Assembly: GCF_001746295.1 (NCBI RefSeq)
Contig: NZ_MJAH01000023.1
Coordinates: forward strand, 1-64,000
DNA: 64,000 bases
Reading direction: 5' to 3'
Origin: Streptomyces sp. LUP47B
Lineage (GTDB): Bacteria; Actinomycetota; Actinomycetes; Streptomycetales; Streptomycetaceae
Part shown: in pieces, positions 1-8,248 of the stretch
How positions within the stretch are numbered: the stretch's first letter is position 1
Layout: each line of letters starts with the position of its first letter
Notes under the pieces: generated by a model
Told to the model about the DNA's origin: nothing
What the model saw: the letters and a program-made list of their open reading frames with translations, nothing else
Databases searched by the model: none
Position numbers and translations under genes: made by a program

Positions 1-941
1 GCGGTCGCCGCGCGGGACGCGGCGGACGCGGCCCGGACCGAGTCCTTGCGGGCGGCCTCTGTCTCGGCCGCGGCCTTCTGTGCGGCCTCCTTGGCCAGCG
101 CCGAGGCCGCGACGGCCCGCGCGGAGGCGTCCTTGGCCGCCTCCGTCTCCGCACGCGCCTGCCGTCCGGCCTCCTTCGCCTGAGCGGCGAGCTGGGCGAT
201 GGTGGCGCGTTCCTGGTCCCGTGACCGGGCCACGTACTGGCCGACCTGCAGGAACTCGCGGATGTCCGCGGCGGTGCCCTCCAGGGCTACCCGGCCGGCG
301 GCCCGGACGTTGGCTCCGCCCGTGCTGACGATCTGCACGAGCTGAACCCGCTCGTCCTGCTCGCGCTCCGTGTACTGGCCGTCGTTGAGGAAGTCGGCCA
401 TGTCGTCAGGCGTGCCGGCCAGCGCGGCGCGGCCGGCCTCCTGCACGCCGGGCCCGCCCGCGTCGATGATCTGGGCGATGCGGACGCGCTGGTCCTGTTC
501 CAGCGGTGCCTTCCAGCCGTCCTTCAGGAAGGTGTCCAGGTCCCCCTGGCTGCCACTCAGCGCCTTGCGGGCGGCCTCCTGGAGACCGCGTCCGCCGAGG
601 CCCGCGATCTGCGCGGTCTGCACGCGGTCGTCCTGGTACGCCGTCTCGGTCGCGACGTCGTTCAGGAAGTGCCGGATGTCGTCGTCGCCACCGGTCAGGG
701 CGACCTCCGCGGCGGCCCGCAGGCCGGGCCCGCCCGCCTTCCACAGCTGCAGCACCCGGCCGCGATCCGTGTACGCGCCGCTCGCCGTGCCGCCGTCGTC
801 GGCGGGGGAGTCGGCGGCTGCCACCGGAGCGGCGCCGAGCAGGCCCATGGCGATCGCCATGGGCAGCACACCCAGCACAGTCCTGTGTATCAGGCGTTTT
901 GATATTCCGGTGGCATCGAACTGGTCAGTTCTTCGATTCAC
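1..941 (-). CDS. Exported ALF-repeat protein, C-terminus outside window
   Basis: Reads leftward and runs off the left edge, so only about 313 N-terminal residues are present. The GTG at 941 opens a Sec-type signal region with a basic start, a hydrophobic stretch reading LGVLPMAIAMGLLGA and an AxA cleavage site. Four repeats of about 43-47 residues follow, each with a pattern like GGPGVQEAGRAALAGTPDD then a DFLNDG-type end. This is the ALF (Ala-Leu-Phe) repeat of actinobacterial exported proteins. The chain then becomes Ala/Glu/Lys-rich and probably coiled coil. The function of this family is unknown. The start has only a weak ribosome binding site and overlaps the stop of a possible 23-codon ORF; ATG codons at 860 and 848 are alternatives but would shorten the signal peptide. 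Confidence 0.85.
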   Translation of the reverse strand, partial: MNRRTDQFDATGISKRLIHRTVLGVLPMAIAMGLLGAAPVAAADSPADDGGTASGAYTDRGRVLQLWKAGGPGLRAAAEVALTGGDDDIRHFLNDVATETAYQDDRVQTAQIAGLGGRGLQEAARKALSGSQGDLDTFLKDGWKAPLEQDQRVRIAQIIDAGGPGVQEAGRAALAGTPDDMADFLNDGQYTEREQDERVQLVQIVSTGGANVRAAGRVALEGTAADIREFLQVGQYVARSRDQERATIAQLAAQAKEAGRQARAETEAAKDASARAVAASALAKEAAQKAAAETEAARKDSVRAASAASRAAT

Positions 942-1009
942 TGGGTACCTGTCTGTAATCGGCGACGACCCCCGAAATGTGAGTCGCCGAATGGTCGACG
1001 GGTAAGCAT
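938..1009 (-). CDS. Possible 23-residue leader peptide before the ALF gene
   Basis: A short reverse-strand ORF starts MLTRRPFGDSHF at ATG 1009, preceded by AAAGGGGAG. It ends in a TGA whose bases overlap the GTG start of the ALF-repeat gene (GTGA), an arrangement typical of translational coupling. It could explain why the ALF gene itself has a weak ribosome binding site. The peptide resembles nothing I know and the spacing from the purine run to ATG is short, so it may be fortuitous. Confidence 0.2.
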   Translation of the reverse strand: MLTRRPFGDSHFGGRRRLQTGTQ

Positions 1010-1087
1010 AACTCCCCTTTCATGAAGCGGGAGGAAGGATTTTTTGGGTTCGGTCATATGGGGCAATGCGGATTTATTGTATGCGTA

Positions 1088-1116
1088 TTGACGTTGACCC
1101 TGCCTATGCATATGCT
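1088..1116 (+). promoter_or_regulatory. Candidate sigma-HrdB type promoter
   Basis: TTGACG at 1088-1093 is separated by 17 bp from TATGCT at 1111-1116, in a locally AT-rich stretch of the 942-1295 intergenic region. It would give a leader of about 170 nt for the exported protein at 1296. No other feature is evident in this intergenic region apart from the hairpin at 1242 and the mini-ORF at 938-1009. Confidence 0.45.
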
Positions 1117-1241
1117 GTGCTCCGACTTTGCTTCGGACATGCCCGGCCTGACCAGCTGAGGCTTCATCCGGACTTGCATCTTCAGGGGGTAAACGGGGGC
1201 CCGGTGCGCTTGTGCGTGACCGGCTGATCAGGGTGTATCCA

Positions 1242-1259
1242 GCAGCCGTGGACGGCTGC
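1242..1259 (+). promoter_or_regulatory. Perfect 8-bp hairpin in the leader of the 1296 gene
   Basis: GCAGCCGT, a two-base loop GG, then ACGGCTGC. It lies 36 nt before the GTG start. It has no U-run, so it is more likely an RNA structure or an operator than a terminator. Confidence 0.35.
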
Positions 1260-1295
1260 GGCCCAGTCATGCGTATTTTTTGAAGGGAATTCTCG

Positions 1296-1799
1296 GTGCC
1301 TTTTCGTGCCCGAAATCTCGTTGCCTCCGGAATCGTGGCCGCGTGCGCCACGCTCGCCGGTATTTCTGTGGCTTCCGCCGATGACCCGCCACCATCCCAG
1401 GCGGATTCGAATCCGCCCTTCGCGGTCGAGGACTACGGTTATCCCGGAGCCGACCAAATCCTGGCAGAAAAAGGAATCAAGCTGAAGAAGGGCGACGGGC
1501 GCATACTGCTGGCCGACTGCGACGGGGCCGCCCAGCAGATTCGGGTCCTGACCCGCAGGGACGACTCCGTGGGCCGGGCAGGCACCTACTGCTTCACGGC
1601 GCCAGGCAAGAGCGGCCGCCTCACCCTCGAGCTTCCCCAGGTCTTCGCCGTGGAAGCCGCGGACCACCCGATCAGCGCCGACCTGACCGCGGCGGGCAAG
1701 ACCACCACGGTCGCCGTGCCCCAAGGAGGGTTCGAGTCCGTCGGCGAGGCGGCCGGAGGCGCCCCCTCGGTGCTCGTCGAGCTCCGGGTCACGGGCTGA
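1296..1799 (+). CDS. Small exported protein of unknown function
   Basis: A 167-residue protein with a signal peptide (basic start, hydrophobic core reading VASGIVAACATLAGISVASA, probable cleavage after ASA). The GTG start is chosen because GAAGGGAA lies six bases upstream. The mature part is about 140 residues with two cysteines (in ADCDG and YCFTA) that could form a disulphide. I do not recognise a named domain. It sits 53 bp upstream of the trypsin-fold pseudoenzyme at 1853, reads in the same direction, and the two are probably co-transcribed. Confidence 0.75.
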   Translation: MPFRARNLVASGIVAACATLAGISVASADDPPPSQADSNPPFAVEDYGYPGADQILAEKGIKLKKGDGRILLADCDGAAQQIRVLTRRDDSVGRAGTYCFTAPGKSGRLTLELPQVFAVEAADHPISADLTAAGKTTTVAVPQGGFESVGEAAGGAPSVLVELRVTG

Positions 1800-1852
1800 C
1801 CGCCGTGCCCATGCGCCCCACAGCCAACAAGACCCCGGGATTCGAGGGAAAC

Positions 1853-3436
1853 GTGAAAGACGCCCGTCCGCGCGGAACGCGCATGATGTGGGCCGCCGGG
1901 CTCGCGGCCGCCGGTCTGACGACCGGTCTGCTCGCCGCGGCCCCGGCCCAGTCCGTCGTAGGCGACCAGCTCGCGGACGACAGCGACCAGTACACGGTCA
2001 AGGTCCATGTCGCCGGTGGCACCGACAACGAACGCGCCTGCTCCGGCACTCTGGTCGACCCCCAGTGGGTCCTCACCGCCGCCAGCTGCTTCGCCCCCGA
2101 TCCCCAGCAGGCGACCACGCTCGCCAAGGGCGTACCGCCCCTTCCCGCCGTGGTGACCGCCGACGGCAACAAGCCGACAGCCGCTGCGCAGCGCACCCAG
2201 AAGGTCCAGGAAATCGTCCCCTACGCCGGTCGTGACCTGGTCTTGGCGCGCTTCAACCCGGTGTCCGCCGACGACGCGCTGGGCGGCCCCTTCCCCGGCA
2301 TCGCGTCCGCGCAGGTCAGCGACGCCGCACCGGCCCAGGGCGACCCGCTCAGAGCGGTCGGCTTCGGCCGGACCAAGCTGGCGTGGACCCCTGAACGAGC
2401 CCACGTCAGCACCTTCGCCGTGGACCTCGTGAACCCGACGACCCTCTCCGTCTCGCCCGCCGCTGCCGGGGCGGCCCTGTGCAAGGGCGACGCGGGCGGG
2501 CCCGTGCTCAACGGATCCGGCCAGGTCATCGGCGTCGTCAGCGCCTCCTGGGACGGCGGTTGCCTCAACTCGTCGGAGACCCGCACCGGTGCCGTTGCCA
2601 CCCGTGTCGACGACATCGCGGACTGGGTCCAGCAGGTCCGGCTGACGAGCCGCCAGAAGCAGCTCACCAACGCCCTCACCGCGGCTGACTTCGATGGTGA
2701 CGGCCGTACGGACATCGCGGCGCTCATGACGAACGGCTCCGCGCAGTTCTTCCACGGTCGCCCCGACGGCACGTTGCAGTTCGGCAGCGGGCTTGGCGCC
2801 CTGGGCCGCTCCACCCAGCGGCAGCTGATCGCGGGTGACTTCCTGGCGGACTCGAAGGGCCTCGAAGTCGTCGCCGTCGAGAAGGACGGGGACCTCACCC
2901 TGGCAAAGCAGCGCGTCATCTGGGGGCGCTTCCAGACTTCGCTCTGGGAGCACCGCTCGCTCTGGAGCGATGCCATGTGGAAGGACGGCCTGCCGGTCGC
3001 CGCTCTGCGGACCGGGACCGCCGGACGCGACACCCTCCTGCTCCAGTGGCCCGACGGCTCCCTCTACACCTACAAGCGGGACGCGGCCGGCAACCTCGTC
3101 AACCAGAAGAAGTCCATGTGGCCGGACAAGACGTGGAAGAAGAAGCTCATCGCCACGGCCGACTTCACCGGTGACGGACGCGACGACATCGCCGCCGTCG
3201 CCGCCGACGGAGCGCTGCACCTCTACCCGGGCAAGGCCGACGGCACCTTCGACAAGGCCCGCTCGATGTGGTCCGACAAGACCTGGGGCGGCATGCGCGT
3301 CGTCCTCGGCGGCGACTTCGACGGCGACGGCAAGGGCGATCTCGCCGGCGTGACGACCGCGGGCGACCTGCGCCTGTACGCCGGCGACGGCAAGGGCGCA
3401 CTCGCCGCGGGCAAGACCATGTGGCCGAAGGTATGA
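1853..3436 (+). CDS. Exported trypsin-fold pseudoprotease with FG-GAP repeats
   Basis: A 527-residue exported protein. The GTG at 1853 is preferred over the upstream GTG at 1805 because GAGGGAAAC directly precedes it and the signal peptide then starts properly. Residues 35-262 have the S1 (trypsin) layout: SGTLVDPQWVLTAASCF, DLVLARF, then CKGDAGGPV. The catalytic histidine position reads Ser78 (TAASC instead of TAAHC) and the nucleophile position reads Ala214 (GDAGGP instead of GDSGGP); only Asp128 of the triad remains. It therefore should not be a working serine protease. Residues 275-527 hold FG-GAP/VCBS-like repeats with Asp-rich loops (DFDGDGRTD, DFTGDGRDD, DFDGDGKGD), which usually form a calcium-binding propeller. 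A binding or adhesion role is inferred. Confidence 0.85.
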   Translation: MKDARPRGTRMMWAAGLAAAGLTTGLLAAAPAQSVVGDQLADDSDQYTVKVHVAGGTDNERACSGTLVDPQWVLTAASCFAPDPQQATTLAKGVPPLPAVVTADGNKPTAAAQRTQKVQEIVPYAGRDLVLARFNPVSADDALGGPFPGIASAQVSDAAPAQGDPLRAVGFGRTKLAWTPERAHVSTFAVDLVNPTTLSVSPAAAGAALCKGDAGGPVLNGSGQVIGVVSASWDGGCLNSSETRTGAVATRVDDIADWVQQVRLTSRQKQLTNALTAADFDGDGRTDIAALMTNGSAQFFHGRPDGTLQFGSGLGALGRSTQRQLIAGDFLADSKGLEVVAVEKDGDLTLAKQRVIWGRFQTSLWEHRSLWSDAMWKDGLPVAALRTGTAGRDTLLLQWPDGSLYTYKRDAAGNLVNQKKSMWPDKTWKKKLIATADFTGDGRDDIAAVAADGALHLYPGKADGTFDKARSMWSDKTWGGMRVVLGGDFDGDGKGDLAGVTTAGDLRLYAGDGKGALAAGKTMWPKV

Positions 3437-3550
3437 CGCCCGGGACTGACGGCTCGTAGAAAATCAGGCCGGTCTGCTGCAACGGTTCAGCCCGGTCTCG
3501 CATCTGACCCCACGAGCCGCCAGGCTCCACGACCAGTCCTGGGGGAACGC

Positions 3551-4402
3551 ATGCGTATCCGCACCATCGTGGCCGCCGTCTCCGGCGGCCTCGTCCTCTC
3601 CGCCCTCGCCGTCCCGGCCGCGCAGGCCGGCGGCGGGGGCCTGCACAAACCCACGGCCGCGGAGCGTTTCGGCGTCTCCAGAGCCGCGATGAGCGCCGCC
3701 GCCGACGACGAACTGCCGGTCGTCTCCGACGTGAAGATCAACGGCGGCAAGAGCATCGTGTTCGGTACGACGGGCGTCAAGACGTTCGCCGTGTCGCTGA
3801 CCGCCAGTCACTCCGCCGGTATCCAGGACGCGTACATCGACTTGTGGCACGGCAAGGACCTGGCCCACCACGACGGCGTGTTCGCCCCGAACGAGCAGAA
3901 CGCCACCTGCACCGCAGTCAGCGCCACGACCTCGAACTGCAAGCTCACCATCACGGTCGACGTCGGCCGTGAGCTGTACATGAACACGCTGGCCGGTACC
4001 TGGCACGTGACGGCCGCCGCGATCGCCGCCGACGAGGCCGGCAGCGACTACTGGAACGACTCCTACGGCACCCACAAGGTCCAGCGCCTCTCCAAGCTCA
4101 CGGCCAACGCCGCCCCCGAGCCGGTGAAGAAGGGCAAGACCATCACGGTCACCGGCAAGCTGACGCGGGCCAACTGGGAGACCCGTAAGTACGCCGGCTA
4201 CTCGACCCAGCCGGTGAAGCTGCAGTTCCGCAAGAAGGACTCCAACACCTACACCACCGTGAAGACCGTCAAGACCAACACCAAGGGCGACCTGAAGACC
4301 ACGCTCAAGGCCACGGTCGACGGCTTCTTCCGCTGGAGCTTCGCGGGCACCTCCACCACCCCGGCGGTAAACGCCGCGGGTGACTTCGTCGACGTCAAGT
4401 AA
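3551..4402 (+). CDS. Exported two-domain beta protein, paralogue of the 4536 gene
   Basis: A 283-residue protein with a clear signal peptide (MRIRTIVAAVSGGLVLSALA then AQA). The first part, from VVSDVKINGGKSIV to the TLAGTWHVTA segment, resembles the DUF5707 family as I remember it. It is followed by a beta-sandwich module starting at TANAAPEPVKKGKTITVTGK and ending in DFVDVK. Both parts recur in the next gene and at the C-terminus of the protein at 56189. The C-terminal module looks like the Ig-like stalk domains of exported actinobacterial proteins. Function unknown. Confidence 0.8.
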   Translation: MRIRTIVAAVSGGLVLSALAVPAAQAGGGGLHKPTAAERFGVSRAAMSAAADDELPVVSDVKINGGKSIVFGTTGVKTFAVSLTASHSAGIQDAYIDLWHGKDLAHHDGVFAPNEQNATCTAVSATTSNCKLTITVDVGRELYMNTLAGTWHVTAAAIAADEAGSDYWNDSYGTHKVQRLSKLTANAAPEPVKKGKTITVTGKLTRANWETRKYAGYSTQPVKLQFRKKDSNTYTTVKTVKTNTKGDLKTTLKATVDGFFRWSFAGTSTTPAVNAAGDFVDVK

Positions 4403-4535
4403 GTCGGCCGGAAGTAAAGCGTTGCGCATGTGCCGACAAAATCACGCCCCACGCGTACAACCAGTCGCGTGAGTCGCGGATCTACGGACTGAGTCATCAG
4501 ACTCCGAGATCCTTCTCTCCTCATGGGGAACGCAC

Positions 4536-5339
4536 ATGCGCATACGCGCCCTCGTCCTCGCCGCCTCCGGCGCCGTGGCACTCTCCGCCCTCGCCGTGCC
4601 GGCCGCCCAGGCGGCCCCGGCCGGGCCCGCGGTCACCTTCTCCCAGCTCAAGGTGAACAGCGGCAAGAACATCGTGGTCGGCTCGACGGCGACGGTCACG
4701 GTCTCGGCGACCTACACCGTGACCAAGCCCGCGAGCCTGGACCCGAACACGCTCGGAACCGCGCCGGTCCTCTACCGTGGCGCCACCGTCGGCCCGAACT
4801 CCGACGATCTTCTCGGCGGTGACGACGCCGGCACGTGCACGGTCTCCTCCTCCACGGTCCTGAAGTGCACGGCCAAGATCCAGTTCCGGCCGAAGTCCTC
4901 CGATGAGGACCTCGACCTGTTCAGCAGCGAGGCGGGCACCTGGAAGCTGGGAGCCGTCGCGGCCACCGAGACCGGAGACGGTGTCACCTGGCAGGGCGAC
5001 CTCGGCACCACGCACCTCCAGCGCAGGTCCACCCTCACCGTCAACGCCTCCCCGGAGCCGGTGAAGAAGGGCAAGACGATCACCGTCACGGGCAAGCTCG
5101 CCCGCGCCAACTGGGACAGCAACACGTACGCGGGCTACTCGACCCAGCCGGTGAAGCTGCAGTTCCGCAAGAAGGGCAGCAGCACCTACACGACGCTCAA
5201 GACCATCAAGACGACGTCGACGGGCACCCTGAAGACGACGACCACGGCGACGGTCGACGGCTACTACCGCTACAGCTTCGCGGGCACGACGACGACGCCG
5301 GGCGCGAGCGCGACGGGCGACTACGTCGACGTCCAGTAG
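4536..5339 (+). CDS. Exported two-domain beta protein, paralogue of the 3551 gene
   Basis: 267 residues, signal peptide MRIRALVLAASGAVALSALA with an AQA cleavage site. The body matches the preceding gene closely, most strikingly in the C-terminal module (NASPEPVKKGKTITVTGK, YAGYSTQPVKLQFRKKG, YSFAGTTTT, DYVDVQ). It has the same orientation with a 133-bp gap, so this is a tandem duplication. The divergent N-terminal half with conserved C-terminal half suggests different ligands on a common scaffold. It ends 3 bp before the convergent P-type ATPase gene. Confidence 0.8.
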   Translation: MRIRALVLAASGAVALSALAVPAAQAAPAGPAVTFSQLKVNSGKNIVVGSTATVTVSATYTVTKPASLDPNTLGTAPVLYRGATVGPNSDDLLGGDDAGTCTVSSSTVLKCTAKIQFRPKSSDEDLDLFSSEAGTWKLGAVAATETGDGVTWQGDLGTTHLQRRSTLTVNASPEPVKKGKTITVTGKLARANWDSNTYAGYSTQPVKLQFRKKGSSTYTTLKTIKTTSTGTLKTTTTATVDGYYRYSFAGTTTTPGASATGDYVDVQ

Positions 5340-5342
5340 GAC

Positions 5343-7739
5343 TCAAGCGGGAACGCGGCGGTCCACCCACCTCCACAGGAGTTCCAGGGTGGCCGCCGCC
5401 ACCACCGAGATGCCGACCGCGATCCACGGCATCGTCATCCCCACCAGCTTCAGCGCGAAGAAGTCCTGCAGCCACGGCACCATCAGGACCAGGACGAACC
5501 CGAGACCCATCGCCGCCACCAGCGCGAGCCGCCACCAGGTGTACGGGCGGGCGATGATCGCCAGCACCCACATCGAGATCAGGAACAGGGTCAGGGTCGC
5601 CGCGCTGGTCTCCGCGTCCAACGCACCGGTGCCCGTGTAGTGGTGACGGGCGATCAGGTACGTCACGAAGGTCGCGATCGCCGCCACCACCCCGCCCGGG
5701 ACCGAGTACCGCATCACCCGCCGCACGAAGTGCGGTCGCGCGCGTTCCTTGTTGGGCGCGAGGGCCAGGAAGAAGGCCGGAACGCCGATCGTCAGCGTCG
5801 AGAGCAGGGTCAGGTGCCGCGGCAGGAAGGGGTACTCGACCTGCCAGCACACCACGAAGATCGCCAGCAGCACCGAGTACACGGTCTTCACCAGGAACAG
5901 CGTCGCGACCCGGGTGATGTTGCCGATGACCCGTCGTCCCTCTGCGACGACGGACGGCAGCGTCGCGAAACTGTTGTCGAGCAGCACGATCTGCGCGACC
6001 GCCCGCGTGGCCTCCGACCCGGAGCCCATCGCCACCCCGATGTCGGCGTCCTTCAGGGCGAGCACGTCGTTGACCCCGTCACCGGTCATCGCGACGGTGT
6101 GTCCGCGTGACTGCAGCGCCCCCACCATGTCCCGCTTCTGCTGCGGGGTGACCCGCCCGAACACCGTGCCCTCGTCGAGCGCCTTCGCCAGCGCCTCCGG
6201 CTCGGCGGGCAGCTGACGTGCGTCGACCACACTGCCGTTCAGCCCGAGCTTGGCCGCCACCGCCCCGACGGAGACCGCGTTGTCGCCGGAGATGACCTTG
6301 GCGCGGACGTTCTGGTCGGCGAAGTACCGCAAGGTGTCGGCCGCGTCCGGCCGCAGCCGCTGTTCCAGTACGACGAGGGCGGTCGGCCGCGCTCCCCGGG
6401 CGACCTCGGGATCGTCGAGGTCGCGGGAGGCCCGGGCCAGCAGCAGCACCCGCAGTCCCTGTTCGTTGAGCCGCCCGGTGTCGGCGAGGGCGGGGTCACC
6501 GGGCGGCAGGAGCACGTCCGGCGCCCCCAGCAGCCACGTACTGGACTCGCCGTCGCCCTCGCTGAAGGAGGCACCGCTGTACTTGCGGGCGGAGGAAAAG
6601 GGGAGCGACTCGGTGCAGCGCCACTCCTCGACGTCCGGGTAGGCGTCGATGATCGCCTGGAGGGAGTCGTTCGGCCGCGGGTCCGACTCACCGAGGGCGC
6701 CCAGGACCTTTCGTACGTACGACTCGTCGGCCCCCTGCAGCGGCCTGAGCTCGGTGACGTCCATGCCGCCCTCGGTCAGCGTGCCGGTCTTGTCGAGGCA
6801 GACCGTGTCGACGCGGGCGAGGCCCTCGATGGCCGGGAGTTCCTGGACGAGCGCCTGTTTCCGGCCAAGCCGGATGACGCCGATGGCGAAGGCGACGGAG
6901 GTCAGCAGGACCAGCCCCTCCGGGACCATCGGCACGATCCCTCCGACGGTCCGGGCGATGGAGTCCTTGAGGGCGTGGTCCTTCACGAACAGCTGGCTGA
7001 TGACCAGGCCGATCGCGGTCGGGACCATCATCCACGTCACGTACTTGAGGATCGTGGAGATGCCCGAACGCAGCTCGGAGTGGACCAGGGTGAAGCGGGA
7101 GGCCTCCTCGGCGAGCTGGGCGGCGTATGCCTCGCGGCCGACCTTGGTCGCCTCGAAGGCGCCGCCGCCGTCGACCACGAAGCTCCCGGACATCACCTGG
7201 TCGCCGGGCCTTTTCACCACCGGGTCGGCCTCGCCGGTCAGCAGTGACTCGTCGATCTCCAGTCCGTCGGCCTCGACGATCACCCCGTCGACCACGGCCT
7301 TGTCGCCCGGCCCGATCTCGATGAGATCGTCGAGGACGATCTCCGAGGTGCTCACCTGGGACGCGGTCCCGTCCCGCCGTACCGTCGGCCGGGCCTCGCC
7401 GATCACCGCGAGGGAGTCGAGGGTCTTCTTCGCCCGCCACTCCTGGATGATGCCGATCCCGGTGTTGGCGAGGATGACGTATCCGAACAGGCTGTCCTGG
7501 AACGGCGCGACGAACAGCATGACCAGCCAGAGCACACCGATGATCGCGTTGAACCGGGTGAAGACGTTCGCCCGGACGATCTCCGCCAGGCTCCGGCTGC
7601 TGCGCACCGGCACGTCGTTGACCTGGCCCCGCGTCACCCGCTCGGCGACCTCGGCGGCGCTGAGTCCGCCCGCCGCCCGTGCCCGCAGTGTCGTCGGGTG
7701 CACAGGGTCGAGTTCGGCGCCCGCGTTGGTGTGCGTCAT
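5343..7739 (-). CDS. ctpE: CtpE-like P-type cation ATPase
   Basis: A 798-residue membrane ATPase. Motifs in order: TGEAD actuator loop, PMVPEG in the fourth membrane helix, DKTGTLTEGG phosphorylation site at about residue 315, and TGDGVNDVLALKDADIG hinge motif. Hydrophobic segments follow the P2 topology with several helices after the hinge. The N-terminus (GLSAAEVAERVTRGQVND, then VRANVFTRFNAIIG) and VCLDKTGTL region match M. tuberculosis CtpE, which has been described as a calcium uptake pump, so calcium is the likely substrate. No N-terminal metal-binding CxxC domain is present, which argues against copper or zinc pumps. It stands alone, convergent with the preceding gene. Confidence 0.88.
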   Translation of the reverse strand: MTHTNAGAELDPVHPTTLRARAAGGLSAAEVAERVTRGQVNDVPVRSSRSLAEIVRANVFTRFNAIIGVLWLVMLFVAPFQDSLFGYVILANTGIGIIQEWRAKKTLDSLAVIGEARPTVRRDGTASQVSTSEIVLDDLIEIGPGDKAVVDGVIVEADGLEIDESLLTGEADPVVKRPGDQVMSGSFVVDGGGAFEATKVGREAYAAQLAEEASRFTLVHSELRSGISTILKYVTWMMVPTAIGLVISQLFVKDHALKDSIARTVGGIVPMVPEGLVLLTSVAFAIGVIRLGRKQALVQELPAIEGLARVDTVCLDKTGTLTEGGMDVTELRPLQGADESYVRKVLGALGESDPRPNDSLQAIIDAYPDVEEWRCTESLPFSSARKYSGASFSEGDGESSTWLLGAPDVLLPPGDPALADTGRLNEQGLRVLLLARASRDLDDPEVARGARPTALVVLEQRLRPDAADTLRYFADQNVRAKVISGDNAVSVGAVAAKLGLNGSVVDARQLPAEPEALAKALDEGTVFGRVTPQQKRDMVGALQSRGHTVAMTGDGVNDVLALKDADIGVAMGSGSEATRAVAQIVLLDNSFATLPSVVAEGRRVIGNITRVATLFLVKTVYSVLLAIFVVCWQVEYPFLPRHLTLLSTLTIGVPAFFLALAPNKERARPHFVRRVMRYSVPGGVVAAIATFVTYLIARHHYTGTGALDAETSAATLTLFLISMWVLAIIARPYTWWRLALVAAMGLGFVLVLMVPWLQDFFALKLVGMTMPWIAVGISVVAAATLELLWRWVDRRVPA

Positions 7740-7851
7740 GCACTCGACGGTACGTGCGGTTTTGCGGCTTCACCCGCCGAGTGACCGGAAGTTCCGACCT
7801 GGGGAGGAGACAGGAACGGGCGAGTGATGCCGTGGTACTAGGGGACGCTCG

Positions 7852-8136
7852 TCACTCGGCAGCAGGGGTGGCGGCGGAGTCGGTGCCGGCCGCCCCCCTG
7901 ATCGCCGCGTCCCGTTTGCGCACGTACCAGGTGCCGTACAGCCCGAGCACGCCCCCGGCCAGGCAGGTCCACAGCCACCAGGTGTGGTCGTGATCCGCGA
8001 ACCAGCCGTAGAAGGGAAGCTGCACGAGGAAGAGCACGAACCAGATGATCGTGCCACCGGTGACGGTGGCGACCACGGGGCCCTCCAGGGGCTCCGGCGC
8101 CTCGTGCTTGATGGGTCCCGAAAAAAAACCGGCCAT
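7852..8136 (-). CDS. DUF2530 small membrane protein
   Basis: 94 residues with two membrane segments (TGGTIIWFVLFLVQLPFYGW and WLWTCLAGGVLGLYGTWYVR) and a basic then Ala-rich cytoplasmic tail. The pattern fits actinobacterial DUF2530, whose function is unknown. It is divergent from the NCS2 permease gene, with 112 bp between them. Confidence 0.8.
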   Translation of the reverse strand: MAGFFSGPIKHEAPEPLEGPVVATVTGGTIIWFVLFLVQLPFYGWFADHDHTWWLWTCLAGGVLGLYGTWYVRKRDAAIRGAAGTDSAATPAAE

Positions 8137-8159
8137 GGGGACAGCTTACGAGGCGATCA

Positions 8160-8177
8160 CATCTACGCGCGGAGATG
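8160..8177. promoter_or_regulatory. 18-bp near-perfect palindrome between DUF2530 and permease genes
   Basis: CATCTACGCGCGGAGATG has a single mismatched pair. It lies in the divergent intergenic region, 71 bp upstream of the permease start, where an operator would be expected. No binding protein can be named. Confidence 0.35.
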
Positions 8178-8248
8178 GTCATGGTCCGCCTTATACGTTC
8201 ATACTGAAACAGTTTGCGTCTGTCCACTTCTGCTCGTAGGAACATCCA

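Noticed and set aside
1586..3220. 544-codon ORF antisense to the pseudoprotease
   Set aside because: Codon composition is that of a GC-rich shadow frame; the forward frame has recognised domains.
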